Source: Pseudo-nitzschia pungens
Lineage: Eukaryota > Bacillariophyta > Bacillariophyceae > Bacillariales > Bacillariaceae
Assembly: GCA_037355855.1 (NCBI GenBank)
Contig: CM074766.1
Location: 372,001-436,000, forward strand
Length of the DNA: 64,000 nt
Direction: 5' to 3'
The position numbers and the translations under genes are program-made. Of the stretch, positions 33,655-44,299 are shown piece by piece. Each line of letters begins with the position of its first letter. Within the stretch, counting starts at the first letter, position 1. The notes below the pieces were generated by a model. It worked only from the letters and a program-made list of their open reading frames with translations. It did no database searches and was not told where the DNA came from.

Positions 33655-35828
33655 GCGGCAGGCAATCCCTATCGGAGCGACTCACGAATCTGAGCAACAG
33701 CAAGAGCTATGTGTTTTTGGGACGAGGAGGCAGCGGCTCTGCCACCGCATCCGGAGTGAGCGACAAGCGCAACAAGTCCTATCGGGGGAATCGGTCCTCG
33801 GTTCTGAGCACAGCCACCATCTCCACCACTCCCAAGATCAATCTGGAGCGGGAGGACTTTGTGATTTTTGAGTTGATATTTCACCCCTGCGACAACCAGG
33901 AAACGGAAACCGAAACGGCGCTGCGCGATCCGTATTCCGACTATTCGATCCGGTATCACCAGTGGACCCTGCGGCAGTTGTATCGCCACGTGGTGAGCTC
34001 CATCAAGATTCGCTCTCCGGAGACTGGTGGGAATCCCAGCGGCAATCCCAGCGGCAATGGCATCAGCAGCCCCAAGTCCTCGTCCAACCACCAAGGTTTG
34101 CGGACCACCCAGGAAGAGCCGGGTGGGGCTTTGTTCCGCGAGGAGGCACCCAGCGGGCGCCGCCGGTCGCTGTCCGTATCCGCGTTGTCACGCACCGCCA
34201 GCGACGGTACGAGCGACAATCCCGCAAATTCCAACAGCAGCGATCAACCTTCTGGCGGGAACCGATCCCACCGACGCACCCTTTCCTCTTCCACTAATCC
34301 GCGTCCGAATCATCACCACCGGAGGCAGCACAGCAGCGGCCTCGATCATCATCATCATCATCACCACCACCATCACCACAACGGTACCCCAAAACTCCTC
34401 GGATCCAACCTGCACCCCCGTGACATGCGGCGGCTGGTGACACCCTTTTCCGCCTCAAACGAACCGGAACTGATCGTCCGGAGGCACGTCATGGTCTTCA
34501 ATTTCGATCCGCTCCGGGCCATCATCACACGAGACCGGCTGCTGGTATTGGTGCCGACGGGGGCGGACTCCATCCTCAAGAAACTCGAGGAACGCATCGT
34601 CGGGAACCGGTTCGAGTACGAGGACTACGAGGTGGAAGAAGAAGAACCGACGCCGGAGAACACCGCCACGGAGGGTTCGAGCCAGGCTTACGACGAGGAC
34701 GTTGAGGACAACACCGCAACAAATGATAATGATTGCAATGTTACAAATACCAACGACGTCGAAACCGGGGTTCGCGACGAATGGGGCAGCGAACACGGTA
34801 ACCAACCGGAGGAGCATCCTCTTTCCGACGAGCCCGCCTTTCCCGAAAACGAATTTAACGACGACGACGACGACGACGACGACTGGTCGGAGATGGAGCT
34901 CATGGACCAACAGAAGGACCTGACCTTTGAGTTGCTCTGCGTCAACGCCTGCCTTTCCACCGTCTTTGAGATGCTGGCGGACGACACGGAGGAACTCCAG
35001 GAACGGGGACTCAAGTACGTCCAGAACCGCATCATCGCCAGCAGCGACAGCGGAAAACAGCTCCGGCCGGAGGACGCCCTGGCGGTCATTCGCAACCTCA
35101 AGAACGCCGTCCAGGTCATGCAGGCCCGGGTCAAGGGATTCGTCCAGTCCATAAGCCGGATCCTCAACGAGGACGAGGACATGGCGCTGATGAACGTGTC
35201 CCGGCTGGTCACCAACCCCGAGAACTTTGTCCAGCCGGTCAGCTCGGAAATGCTGGAGATCGAGTCGGACGAGCCGGAGCTGGTGCTGGAATCCAATCTC
35301 AACAACGCGCTGACACTTTCGAACGCGCTGGACCTCATTCAGGGGCAGGTCGAAACCGCGAGGTAAGGAGGGCGAACGGTGTCGAGTCCGGTGACCGATG
35401 CATTCGCATTGTTTTGCGTTCTCGTGACGTCGGGTTTTGTCGTTTGTGCGCGCAGATATGTTTTTCCATCCTGTCGGAACCTCATCATCGTCGTCGTCGT
35501 CGTTGTCGTTGTTGTCATTATAAATTATCCCGGCAGCGATTTGATCGACGCCAGGATGGACGCCGCACGAAACAAATTTCTCCTTGCGAGTCTGTGCATG
35601 TCCATAGCGTCACTGAGCCTGACGGCAATGACCTGCGTGGGCGGGGTTTTTGGGATGAACCTGCGAAGCGGCGTCGAGGAAACCCCCACGATGTTCCTGA
35701 AGGTGACCTACGGGAGCATCTTGGGGTCGCTCCTGCTGGGAATTGCAATCTTCGTTGGAATGATCCGTACCGGGGTCATCACGGGAATGGGACCCGTCGA
35801 CAAGGAAGGGATCGATTCCCTCTTTTAG
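33651..35828 (+). CDS. MRS2/CorA-type magnesium transporter, two exons
   Basis: Exon 1 is 33651-35362 and exon 2 is 35537-35828 (174-bp intron, GTAAGG to GGCAG), giving 667 residues. Soluble-domain landmarks of the MRS2 branch are DMRRLVTPF, LIVRRHVMVFNFDPLRAIITRDRLLVLV, FELLCVNACLSTVFEML and the helical region up to NALDLIQGQVETA. Exon 2 supplies SDLIDARMDAARNKFL, the first membrane helix, the selectivity motif GMN in VFGMNLRS, and a second helix (about TYGSILGSLLLGIAIFVGMI). This is the usual two-TM pentamer-forming layout. A 12-His run (LDHHHH..., encoded near 34344-34380) and an Asp-rich loop (34858-34883) interrupt the soluble domain. Yeast MRS2 is mitochondrial; this protein has a Ser-rich N-terminus without a clear presequence, so location is uncertain. 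Confidence 0.92.
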
Positions 35829-37918
35829 GGGCATAGCGGTGCAGTGAATAAGCTAGCTAGTATTAGAAGTACTATAAAACATAGATCGGATCCTTGGTAT
35901 GCAATGAATGCTCCTGTAGTGCCGAAAATCGATTTTTGGAAACCATCACGGTTCCAACTACGACCCACAGGTAGAAGTCAACACGCATCAAATAAAGCAG
36001 GTCAGATTCATTGACGGAAAATGACATTCGTTCACTCAACAACAAGTGCACTCCAGCATTACAATGGATACGAATGATGCTACAGCCATGATAGTAGTAC
36101 CAATGAGGAAAAGAAAACAATAATAATAATAATAAGTGTTGAAAGCTAGAACTTCATCGATCGACATTTGAATTGCTTCTTACTCTATTGAGTTCTTGGT
36201 GCCTTACGGAACTATAGGCCTCTGTGCCCACCGCTACGTGCATCGAGGTTGGGGTTGTTTGCCACATTTTGCAATTGTCTAATTTAGATTTGTTCAGACG
36301 GACGAGTAAGGTACTCACTACTCACCTCTCTCTCAGTTATCAAGTACTATGATTAGAAATAGTTGTTATATCGTTCTTCCTCCTGCTCTTGCTTCCTTTC
36401 ACCCTGAAGATACTGACAAGTGAATCTTCTCCACCAACTACAATTATCATTGACTACAGCGGAGAGAGCATTCCATCCCTTCTCATGACTGCTGGTGGAG
36501 ATTCTTCTTCCATTCTGATGGTGCTGGGGTAATTTGTGGCTTTCACTTTCTTCGTCATCCTCTGAAAGATTATGAAGATGAAAAATAGAATTGTTGCAAC
36601 AAAGGAACTAATTTTGTTTGCTTTTCAAACAGTGAATACTGAGCAAAGGCAAAATGGTAACATTCCTCCAGCTGTTGCATGATCTCAGCAACCAAGCAAA
36701 ACACAATGGGCTTGGTCTAGGGCTGAATCCGATTTCTTGCCTGTAACTTATAAATCCATGGACCAAAAGAGTTCCTGCAGCAACCTAGAATGCTCATCTT
36801 GGCAGTAACAAGTTCGAAAGAATTCATAACATCATAGTAGTAGTAGTTCTAGTAGTAGTTCTAGTACTACTACTACTACTAGTAGTTCTACCGATCGTGG
36901 AGTAGTAGCAACAGACAGGAGTGAAAAAATAGTACACCAAAAATATCCTTCATGCATCCAAATCCCGAATTTGCGTCCTCCAGATTCTGTGCATGGGCTT
37001 CAATACCTCTCCTATTGTTTAGCCAGGTCGAAACGCAGAATTACATTCATCAAATTAAAATGATAATAATGGATAGAATTCCAAGTAAGGTTATGGTGCG
37101 AGTAAGATTGTCTGGTGATGATTATTTAGTATTTTGTTGTTTGTCATTGTACAGAATTACAGTACGTTTTAACAAAAAAATGAAAAAAAAAAATAATAAT
37201 ACGAAGTACGAAAATAAGGTAAGGTTAAATCTTACTTCGTACTTCAGTAATCATTAATTTCCTCGCGCCCAAACAAATATTCACCCGATGAGGTTCCCGC
37301 CGTTGTAAGGTCATAATGCCGGTCGGTATGAAAACTGAAAGTCCGTTGCGTAGAAATAATACTGGAATGTTCTTATTTTTTTTAGTCGTCACCTTTGAAA
37401 TTTTGTTAAAGTCCGGTACCGTATGAGTACTACCAGTCGTGGTACACAGATGGTTGATTCGGAGTAGAACTTCTAAGCAACCGTTAATGTGACAAGCTAG
37501 CCGTTCGAAGGTTACGATACCGCTATGAATACTGAAATTCCGTTGCCTCGAAGCCCAGGTCTGGAATTTTCTATTTTTAATCGTCAAGTATAACGGATAA
37601 TTAATTGAGAACGTGCCGGAGTGCACATAAATTATATCTAACCGAGGAGGGGGAGCCACGAAACCGATCTTTCGGATCGCTATCTCTGCATACATTGCTG
37701 TCGTTTCATGTACGCAACGCATTAAATATGAAAAGAAATCTGTTCGTCAGTCTCTTCGGAAACTTAACGGAACGATCACAATTATCGCGCCGAAAGAGCT
37801 CAAAACAGAGACTATTGGAGTAAGTGTTTCATGAATCAATCACACAACTAAATTACTTTGAGGACCAAGTGGGTTTAAACCGAGTTAACATCTCCAAAGT
37901 ACGACGAAAAAGACTACA
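35829..37918. other. Intergenic with probable element relics
   Basis: Palindromic TAGTAGTAG/CTACTACTA islands occur at 36835-36890. On the minus strand near 36360-36530 an uncalled frame reads RRISTSSHEKGWNALSAVV and then a WWRRFTC...QEQEEERYNNYF stretch, protein-like but short and broken. Two diverged copies of an 80-bp segment sit at about 37300-37388 and 37508-37590 (sharing CTGAAA-TCCGTTGC). GTAAGGTTA words flank 37085 and 37218. No intact gene. Confidence 0.4.
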
Positions 37919-39172
37919 ATGAGACTCGCTTCAATTGTGTTGGGATTCTTGGCCCTGGTGCTTGCGTCCTTCGTGCATTGCTCGACTGCTGCGTCACCAA
38001 CCGGATTCTTGCGTGGAAGAACAGAGGATGCAGACGAGGGTGTCTTAGAAAAAGAAGACAATGCACACCGATTAGGAACAGAGGATGCAGACGAGGGTGT
38101 CTTAGAAAAAGAAGACAATGCACGCCGATTAGGAACAGAGGATGCAGACGAGGGTGTCTTAGAAAAAGAAGACAATGCACGCCGATTAGGGGTAAACATC
38201 AAATACGGGGTTTGGCGAGGCTACAGTCACAAAGCCAAACATTCAAAGAGTTCAAAGGACTACTACGGACGCGGTAAGGGGAATACAGGCAAGGGATATA
38301 AGAAATCAGAGAAAAGTGCCAAGAAGTATTATTACGGATACGGCAAGGGATATGGCGGAGGTAGTGGAAGCAGCAGTGGAAGCTACGATGGAAATGGAAA
38401 GGGAAATGGCAAGGGTTATGGCAAGGGAGCCAAAAAATCGGAGAAAAGTGCCAAGAAGTATTATTACGGATACGGCAAGGGATATGGCGGAGGTAGTGGA
38501 AGCAGCAGTGGAAGCTACGATGGAAATGGAAAGGGAAATGGCAAGGGTTATGGCAAGGGAGCGAAAAAATCGGAGAAAAGTGCCAAGAAGTATTATTACG
38601 GATACGGCAAGGGATATGGCGGAGGTAGTGGAAGCAGCAGTAGCAGTGGAAGCTACGATGGAAATGGAAAGGGAAATGGCAAGGGTTATGGCAAGGGAGC
38701 GAAAAAATCGGAGAAAAGTGCCAAGAAGTATTATTATGGAAACGGCAAGGGATATGGCGGAGGTAGTGGAAGCAGCAGTAGCAGTGGGAGCTACGATGGA
38801 AATGGAAAGGGAAATGGCAAGGGCTATGGCAAGGGAGCGAAAAAATCAGAGAAAAGTGCCAAGAAGTATTATTACGGATACGGCAAGGGATATGGCGGAG
38901 GTAGTGGAAGCAGCAGTGGAAGCTATGATGGAAGTGGCAAGGGTTATGGCAAGGGCTATGGCAAGGGAGCGAAAAAATCAGCAAAGAGTGCAAAGAACTA
39001 TGGGAAAGGAAACGGGTCGTCAGACTATTATAGTTATGGAAAAGGAAGGAAATCTGATGACGGATCCTCTGATTATCACGACGGTTACTACTACTACGAG
39101 TACAAGCACGAGAAACCGAGAACGAGAAAATTCAGTTGGAACCACGGCACCGGGGGGGTAGTTAGAGGCTAG
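37919..39172 (+). CDS. Cingulin/silaffin-like secreted biosilica protein
   Basis: Single exon, 417 residues. A signal peptide (MRLASIVLGFLALVLASFVHC, cleavage probably near STAA) is followed by three 19-residue repeats TEDADEGVLEKEDNA(H/R)RLG. Each ends in an RXL motif, a known processing site in silaffins. Then come five long repeats (44, 44, 46, 46, 44 residues), each pairing a Lys-rich block (KKSEKSAKK, KXXK spacing), a Tyr/Gly block (YYYGYGKGYGGG), a Ser block (GSSSGSY) and a GNGKGNGKGYGKGA spacer. A degenerate sixth unit and a Tyr/Lys-rich tail end the protein. Alternation of Lys-rich and Tyr-rich blocks is the hallmark of Y-type cingulins, known from girdle-band silica of a centric diatom; Lys and Ser would be modified and direct silica formation. 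Sequence of repeats is not conserved among species, so the name describes architecture rather than orthology. Confidence 0.85.
   Translation: MRLASIVLGFLALVLASFVHCSTAASPTGFLRGRTEDADEGVLEKEDNAHRLGTEDADEGVLEKEDNARRLGTEDADEGVLEKEDNARRLGVNIKYGVWRGYSHKAKHSKSSKDYYGRGKGNTGKGYKKSEKSAKKYYYGYGKGYGGGSGSSSGSYDGNGKGNGKGYGKGAKKSEKSAKKYYYGYGKGYGGGSGSSSGSYDGNGKGNGKGYGKGAKKSEKSAKKYYYGYGKGYGGGSGSSSSSGSYDGNGKGNGKGYGKGAKKSEKSAKKYYYGNGKGYGGGSGSSSSSGSYDGNGKGNGKGYGKGAKKSEKSAKKYYYGYGKGYGGGSGSSSGSYDGSGKGYGKGYGKGAKKSAKSAKNYGKGNGSSDYYSYGKGRKSDDGSSDYHDGYYYYEYKHEKPRTRKFSWNHGTGGVVRG
38021..38191 (+). repeat. Three tandem 57-bp coding repeats (RXL units)
   Basis: Units at 38021-38077, 38078-38134 and 38135-38191, nearly identical at DNA level, encode the 19-residue propeptide repeat that ends in HRLG, RRLG and RRLG. 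Confidence 0.95.
38300..38971 (+). repeat. Five tandem 132/138-bp coding repeats
   Basis: Units start at 38300, 38432, 38564, 38702 and 38840 with lengths 132, 132, 138, 138 and 132 bp. The 6-bp difference is an added Ser-Ser pair. High DNA identity, including silent positions, indicates recent expansion or homogenisation. Confidence 0.95.
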
Positions 39173-39677
39173 GGCAAATGAAGTACGAAGTAACAATATA
39201 CTCGTTTCAAAAGCTTCGCAAGTTAGAGAGAATTCAATGAATGGGACTTGTCGACACTTTTTATTCATAAAACGAACAGCAAAATTAATGTTATTTGTCT
39301 CAACACAACACATGAGAGATCCACCAAGTTGGATTACATCATGTTGTATTATATAACACATAACCAGCACGTCTGATAATTTAAATTTAAGAAGTTTTTC
39401 ATTTCAGTTCAAAATCAGATGTTTGATTTCAATGATCCTACTAGAATCAAAATTGTCCCTGCTATTACCACTTTTTGTATTATTATGACTACTACTACTA
39501 CTATGATATCGTTAATCTTATTCTACTACCGGTAGTATTTTTTAGCAGTATTTTTCACCTTTTTAACGATGTTTGTTTCGACTTCCTCACACTAACCTTA
39601 ACTAACCTTACGGTACCGTAAACCTTACCGTACAATGTCAACGCCGAAGCAATATTCCTCGGTCAATGAGGCTTTCA

Positions 39678-40070
39678 TCCGGATGTAGAACTATGTGTCA
39701 AAAAAACCCGGATGTATAAGTGTTGAAAAAATCCGGATGTATAAGTGTTAAAAAAACCCGGATGTATAACTATAAATGTTAAAAAAATCCGGATGTATAA
39801 GTGTTTAAAAAACCCGGATGTATAACTATAAATGGTAAAAAAACCCGGATGTATAAGTGTTTAAAAAACCCGGATGTAAAACTATAAATGTTAAAAAAAC
39901 CCGGATGTATAAGTGTTTAAAAACCCGGATGTAGAACTATAAATGTTTTAAAAACCCGGATATACAACACTTCCTGATATGTTGGTATAAGTGTAAAAGA
40001 AACCCGGATATATAACTGTCCAAAAATTCCGGATGTATAGGTATAAGTGTCAAAAAAACCCGGATGTACG
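39678..40070. repeat. Minisatellite, 14 copies of a CCGGATGTA unit
   Basis: Fourteen CCGGAT cores recur with two alternating spacer forms. A short unit (about 24 bp, core CCCGGATGTATAAGTGTT plus an A-run) alternates with a longer one (about 30 bp, carrying AACTATAAATGTT). Early and late units are more diverged. It is AT-rich and non-coding; a 67-codon minus-strand ORF across it is repeat-derived. Confidence 0.9.
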
Positions 40071-40270
40071 GATTGATCAAACTGAAGTAAGATTAACTTA
40101 CTTCGTAATTTGTAACACAAGGTTGGTATGTATTATGTAATATATATTATAGGTATGACTACTCTCTGACTCATAGGCTCACTCCTAATAGTACTTTGTA
40201 ATACGAGTACTTACGTATCTTAAGTACCGGGTACCCTGGTACCGGTAGGTCATCAAAGTACGTTCTTGAT

Positions 40271-40360
40271 ATTACAAAGTTCCTATCAGCTGTCCCCTGG
40301 TTCTACATCAACTGCTAATTTCTACGGAAACCGGGGGACAGCTGATAGGAATTCCGTAGT
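40271..40360. repeat. Foldback/MITE-like palindromic element, copy 2
   Basis: Arms at 40282-40300 and 40331-40349 match copy 1 (one mismatch in the left arm, CCTGG for CCCGG). The 30-bp loop shares TTCTACATC and TTTCTACGGAA with copy 1. Outer sequence ATTACAAAGTT and AATTCCGTAGT remains partly complementary. Confidence 0.75.
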
Positions 40361-40737
40361 ACGTGCATGGAGGCTATTATCAAAGTGAAGTACATGTGCG
40401 CCAAACGTGCATACACCATACACACATGCTTCCCATCCATCGATTCGTTGATACGAAGTACAGTAGATTTTTTTGGAGACGATTTTGATTGATTCGATTT
40501 TCAATTTGGGAGTTGGGAATCTTTCGGAATCATCTGATGACACATCAAACAATAAGACTTGTAAGTAGCAGTACAAGTAGTTTCTGACTGGAACAGGCGT
40601 GCTTTTTGTTGACTGCCATGGCAAACACCAGAGTGATGCTGCATTGAGAGCCGTCACTTCAAAGATACGTATACAGTTTCATAGCAGCTCAATACAACTC
40701 GAAGCAAACCAACGCAACGCAGCACAACGCAATCGGC

Positions 40738-42780
40738 ATGTTTCTTCTGCCCCGGCCAATTGCTGCCGCCTTCGGCATTCTATATCTTCTCGCTGTGTGC
40801 TGCCCTCCCGTCACCGAAGCTTTTTGTGGAACGGCATCGACACCGTGCTTTCGCCCTCGTTTTCACCCATCCGTTGGATCTATCCCGGATCCAAAACGCC
40901 GGCGATCTGCAGCTTTTGCTCTCGGCACCAAACGGAGAATGGATTTGTCGCCGAAAGCTACATTGCAAGAGGACGACAGTCTTGGCACGGACACCGCGAA
41001 TACCAATACCAATAATAATACCAATAAGAAGAAAAACATTGTGATCGCGGGGGGAGGAATCATCGGGACGAGCGTCGCCTACTATCTGTTCCGGGACCAC
41101 TGCCGTTCGAACGACGACGACCACGAAACGCCTGTTTCGCTCACGCTGATCGATCCCACCGGAAGGGTCGGGTCGTGCGCCAGCGGCAAGGCCGGTGGAT
41201 TCCTGGCACGAGATTGGAGGGACGGGACCCTTCTGCAGGAACTCCAGCGCTACGGATTCGATCTCCACCAGGAATTGGCCGACGAATTGGCGGCATCGGT
41301 GTCGGTGTCCGCCGACCATCCCATTGACTACCGGCGGCTCACCTGCGCCGCGGTGGCCGTTGACGAAGTCGGAGACCCAGACAACGATGACAGCACGATG
41401 ACAAAACAGAAACCACGAACACCCAACAAACCGCCATCCAAAAAACTGATCGACCTGGAATGGGTCGACCCGGACGTGGTCCTGTGGGGAGGAGTCGACA
41501 CACACGATGACGACGATGACGACGACACTAGCGATGGCGACGACAACAACTACAACGAATTAACGGGAGGAGGAGCCGTCGTGCCCATGGGGGACGAGGA
41601 AACGATCGCGCAGGTTCATCCGCGAAAATTGTGCGAGGCTATGTGGAATCAAATCCTTGAGACAACAGGGAGCAGCAGCAGCAGCAACAGCAAGGACAGT
41701 GGGGATGGCGACATCGCCGAGGGCAGCAGCAGCAGCAGCGAGGCACAATTGGTGAAAGGCCGAATCGTGCGAGTCATCACGGCCGATCCGTCACCGGGAG
41801 CAGATACAAACGACGAAGAAAAAACCATGACTGGTGTCGAACTGGAAGACGGATCCATTCTCCCGGCCGATGTTTTGGTCATTGCTTGCGGACCATGGAC
41901 TTATGAAGCCAACCAATGGTTTGCTGCGAGGGAGGACAACGATTCCAGCAAAGACATGGCGGACGGATACCATCTCCTCCCCGAGATCACGGCCATCAAG
42001 TGCCACTCCATTCTCGTCCCGTCGGTGGACCAAGACGGTGGGGCCACCACTCACAGCCAGGCGGTGTTTTTCGACAGCAACGGAGCCATCGGTGCCGAGG
42101 GGGATCTGGAGGTCTATCCCCGCCCGGACGGGGACTCGTACGTGAACGGATTTGCCAACGAGGAGGGTGTTTGTCGGGAACGGCCGGGAGAGGAACGCCT
42201 GGAAGAGGACAAGCTCGAGCTTTTGCGATCGGCCATGGAGTTTGTCGAAACGAATCGCCGCAACGACGGGATTGGCAATAATGACGACAATGACAACGAC
42301 AACGAGAACGAGACTAACCCTAGCAAACCGAGGCGTCGGGATCACACCCAGCAGGTTTGTTACTGGCCCGAAACACCGGATGGATTGCCAATCATTGGGA
42401 AATTGCCGACCATCGGAGGTGCCTATGTAGCGGGTAAGCAGGTTGGATTGTTCGTATGGTAGCATCTACTGTTGCTGCGTTGAGAATGGGATTTGTCCCT
42501 TAATCGTTGTGGTTATCGGAGACAGCTTTCGGACGAAGGATACTTTGCGGGAGGGCTCAACGACCCGTATCGGAGCTCACCATTGTATTTTCGTTTCGTT
42601 TCGTTTTGTTTTGTTTCGTTTCGTTTTCGTTTCGTTTCCCTTTCGGATGAACCAGCCGGGCACAGTGTTTGGGGGATTCTCCAAGGTCCCGCCACGGGAA
42701 AAGCGCTTGCCGAACTCATCGTGACCGGAAGATCTGAGTGCGTCGATTTGGAACCTTTTGGATTGGAACGCTTTGATTAG
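40738..42780 (+). CDS. FAD-dependent oxidoreductase (TDA3-like), probably plastid-directed
   Basis: Exon 1 is 40738-42433 and exon 2 is 42656-42780 (222-bp intron, GTAAGC to ACCAG), giving 606 residues. The N-terminus has a hydrophobic signal (about 8-24) ending in TEAFCGT, which fits the A-F motif of diatom plastid presequences. The Rossmann FAD-binding motif is NIVIAGGGIIGTSVAYYLF (about 100-118). CASGKAGGFLARDW (about 145-158) is typical of the DAO-fold group that includes yeast TDA3 and uncharacterised plant proteins. The C-terminal FAD-contact region reads WPETPDGLPIIG, then YVAAGHSVWGILQGPATGKALAELI across the splice junction, which confirms the intron. Asp/Asn/Ser runs interrupt the middle. 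Substrate unknown; D-amino-acid or glycine oxidation is only a family-level guess. The intron's polypyrimidine part is a TTCGT/TTTGT pentanucleotide run. Confidence 0.88.
42590..42645. repeat. Intronic pentanucleotide tract (TTCGT/TTTGT)n
   Basis: The 3' part of the oxidoreductase intron is a run of TTCGT and TTTGT units, forming the pyrimidine-rich tract before the acceptor at 42655. Confidence 0.8.
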
Positions 42781-44299
42781 AAAAACATTTGCTTTGGTCG
42801 GGAGAACCAGATAGAATTGGAATGGAATGGGTTGCATTGAATTTCATGGAAATGCATAGCATCGCGTTGCGTCACATTGCATTGCATTCGACAGGATGCA
42901 AACCTACACTCACACCGTGTTCATTCCTTGGACGCTGCCCATGCGGTTCATCAGAGAATTCGGAAACGAGCATACTAATACTACGTTCACACCATGCTCT
43001 CTTTGACTCTTGCATAGAAACACCAGAATGATCATGAAACTTAGCCAGTTACTATGCAAGTCACTATCCAAAAACCGAATTGAATGAACGAGATGACTCG
43101 AAAACGCGATTGGTTTAGAAGCTGCCTACTTTTGTCGAAACTCAGACGTTTCGACAAAATCGTAGATTTTTGATTTTGAATCAAAAGATAGCTGAGTTCA
43201 AATTGGTGTCTTCGTAATTACTTTAAGATTACTGTCAGTTCTACCTCCAGCATTCGCCAATCTAAACTCAATGTGTCCCATAAATATGACCATCGCAATG
43301 CAACTGCAATCATCCGTGCTTAGCCCTAGAGAAAGAGCTTGGTCAGTAGTCTTCGCTTTTGCAGGACAGGCATTAAAAGTATCTCACCGTGCTTGGCAGT
43401 CGTCATTGCTCCCTTGAATATTGGGCCAGTACTGCTGCTTCTTCATTGCCAACTTTTCTTTCTCACAACTTTTGACCTCTGGGAATGAAGCGTTGGCCGG
43501 CTCTGTGATGGTGGTCGTCTTCTTCTTACTGGTTGCACCCACCAGCACCAGGAGTCTTCCATGCATCAATTTCTTGAGATGCTTCCATTGAATCAGAATT
43601 GACTCCTAGTGGTACTTCTACCTACAATTTTTCTTGTTGCCGCTGCGATGCTCTTCCCAAGTCCCAGACATCTCTTTTCTTCTCTCCTGCTGCTGCCTTT
43701 GATCAACAAATGCTACTACATTGTCCTCCTTTCTAGACATGGTTGACCGGTCATTTTTCTAATTGCTTGCAATGGCAACTTTTCAATTTGTCTTGCAATG
43801 GCAACTTTTCAATTTGCATACTACTCAGTAGTAAATAGTAGTAGAATACTCAATACTGAACCAATCAAGCAGTAACCTTACTAGTAGTAGTATGAATAGC
43901 TACTTGACATGATGCGATATGTTGTACGAGTAACACCGTACAATATCATTATTTTCTTGATGTGTTGAATATCATTGAATGCCGTAGATTGCTGCAATCG
44001 ATTGCCATTGCTATTGTCACAAAGCGAAGGGCTTTTGACATTCCAATCCCTGCGAGTCTTGATTTTGTTAATTAACTTTATGCAAAGCGTGTCTGGTGTC
44101 ACGAGACACCCATTTTCATGGCAGACACACTTCGCACACTTTTGGCGCGTGGAGATCAATATCGATGTACATTTCCACTTTTCTTCGCCTACTGCGAAAG
44201 GAATTTCGTTTCACCACTGTGTGATGCCATCCCAAATTTGACGCTTACACGGTTGGCTCCCGAAGGCATCGGATCGCATAAAATCAAAAAAAAGATATC
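42781..44299. other. Intergenic with degenerate coding relics
   Basis: No intact gene. On the minus strand 43384-43750 holds broken protein-like frames (MSRKEDNVVAFVDQRQQQER, then GATSKKKTTTITEPANAS) separated by stops, which may be an old element. A duplicated TGCAATGGCAACTTTTCAATT lies at 43768-43817 and TAGTAGTAG islands near 43825-43900. Confidence 0.35.

Larger units (their letters stand above)
39173..40737. other. Intergenic holding minisatellite and foldback copy 2
   Basis: No gene. Contains CTACTACTAC simple sequence near 39487-39505, AACCTTAACTAACCTTACGG with a mirrored GTAAACCTTACCGTAC (39593-39635), the CCCGGATGTATAA minisatellite (39678-40070), a dense GGTACC cluster at 40225-40250 and the foldback element at 40271-40360. 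Confidence 0.55.

Noticed and set aside
38199..38993. His/Phe/Pro-rich minus-strand ORF over the cingulin-like repeats
   Set aside because: Pure antisense of the coding repeats; the plus frame has signal peptide and RXL motifs.
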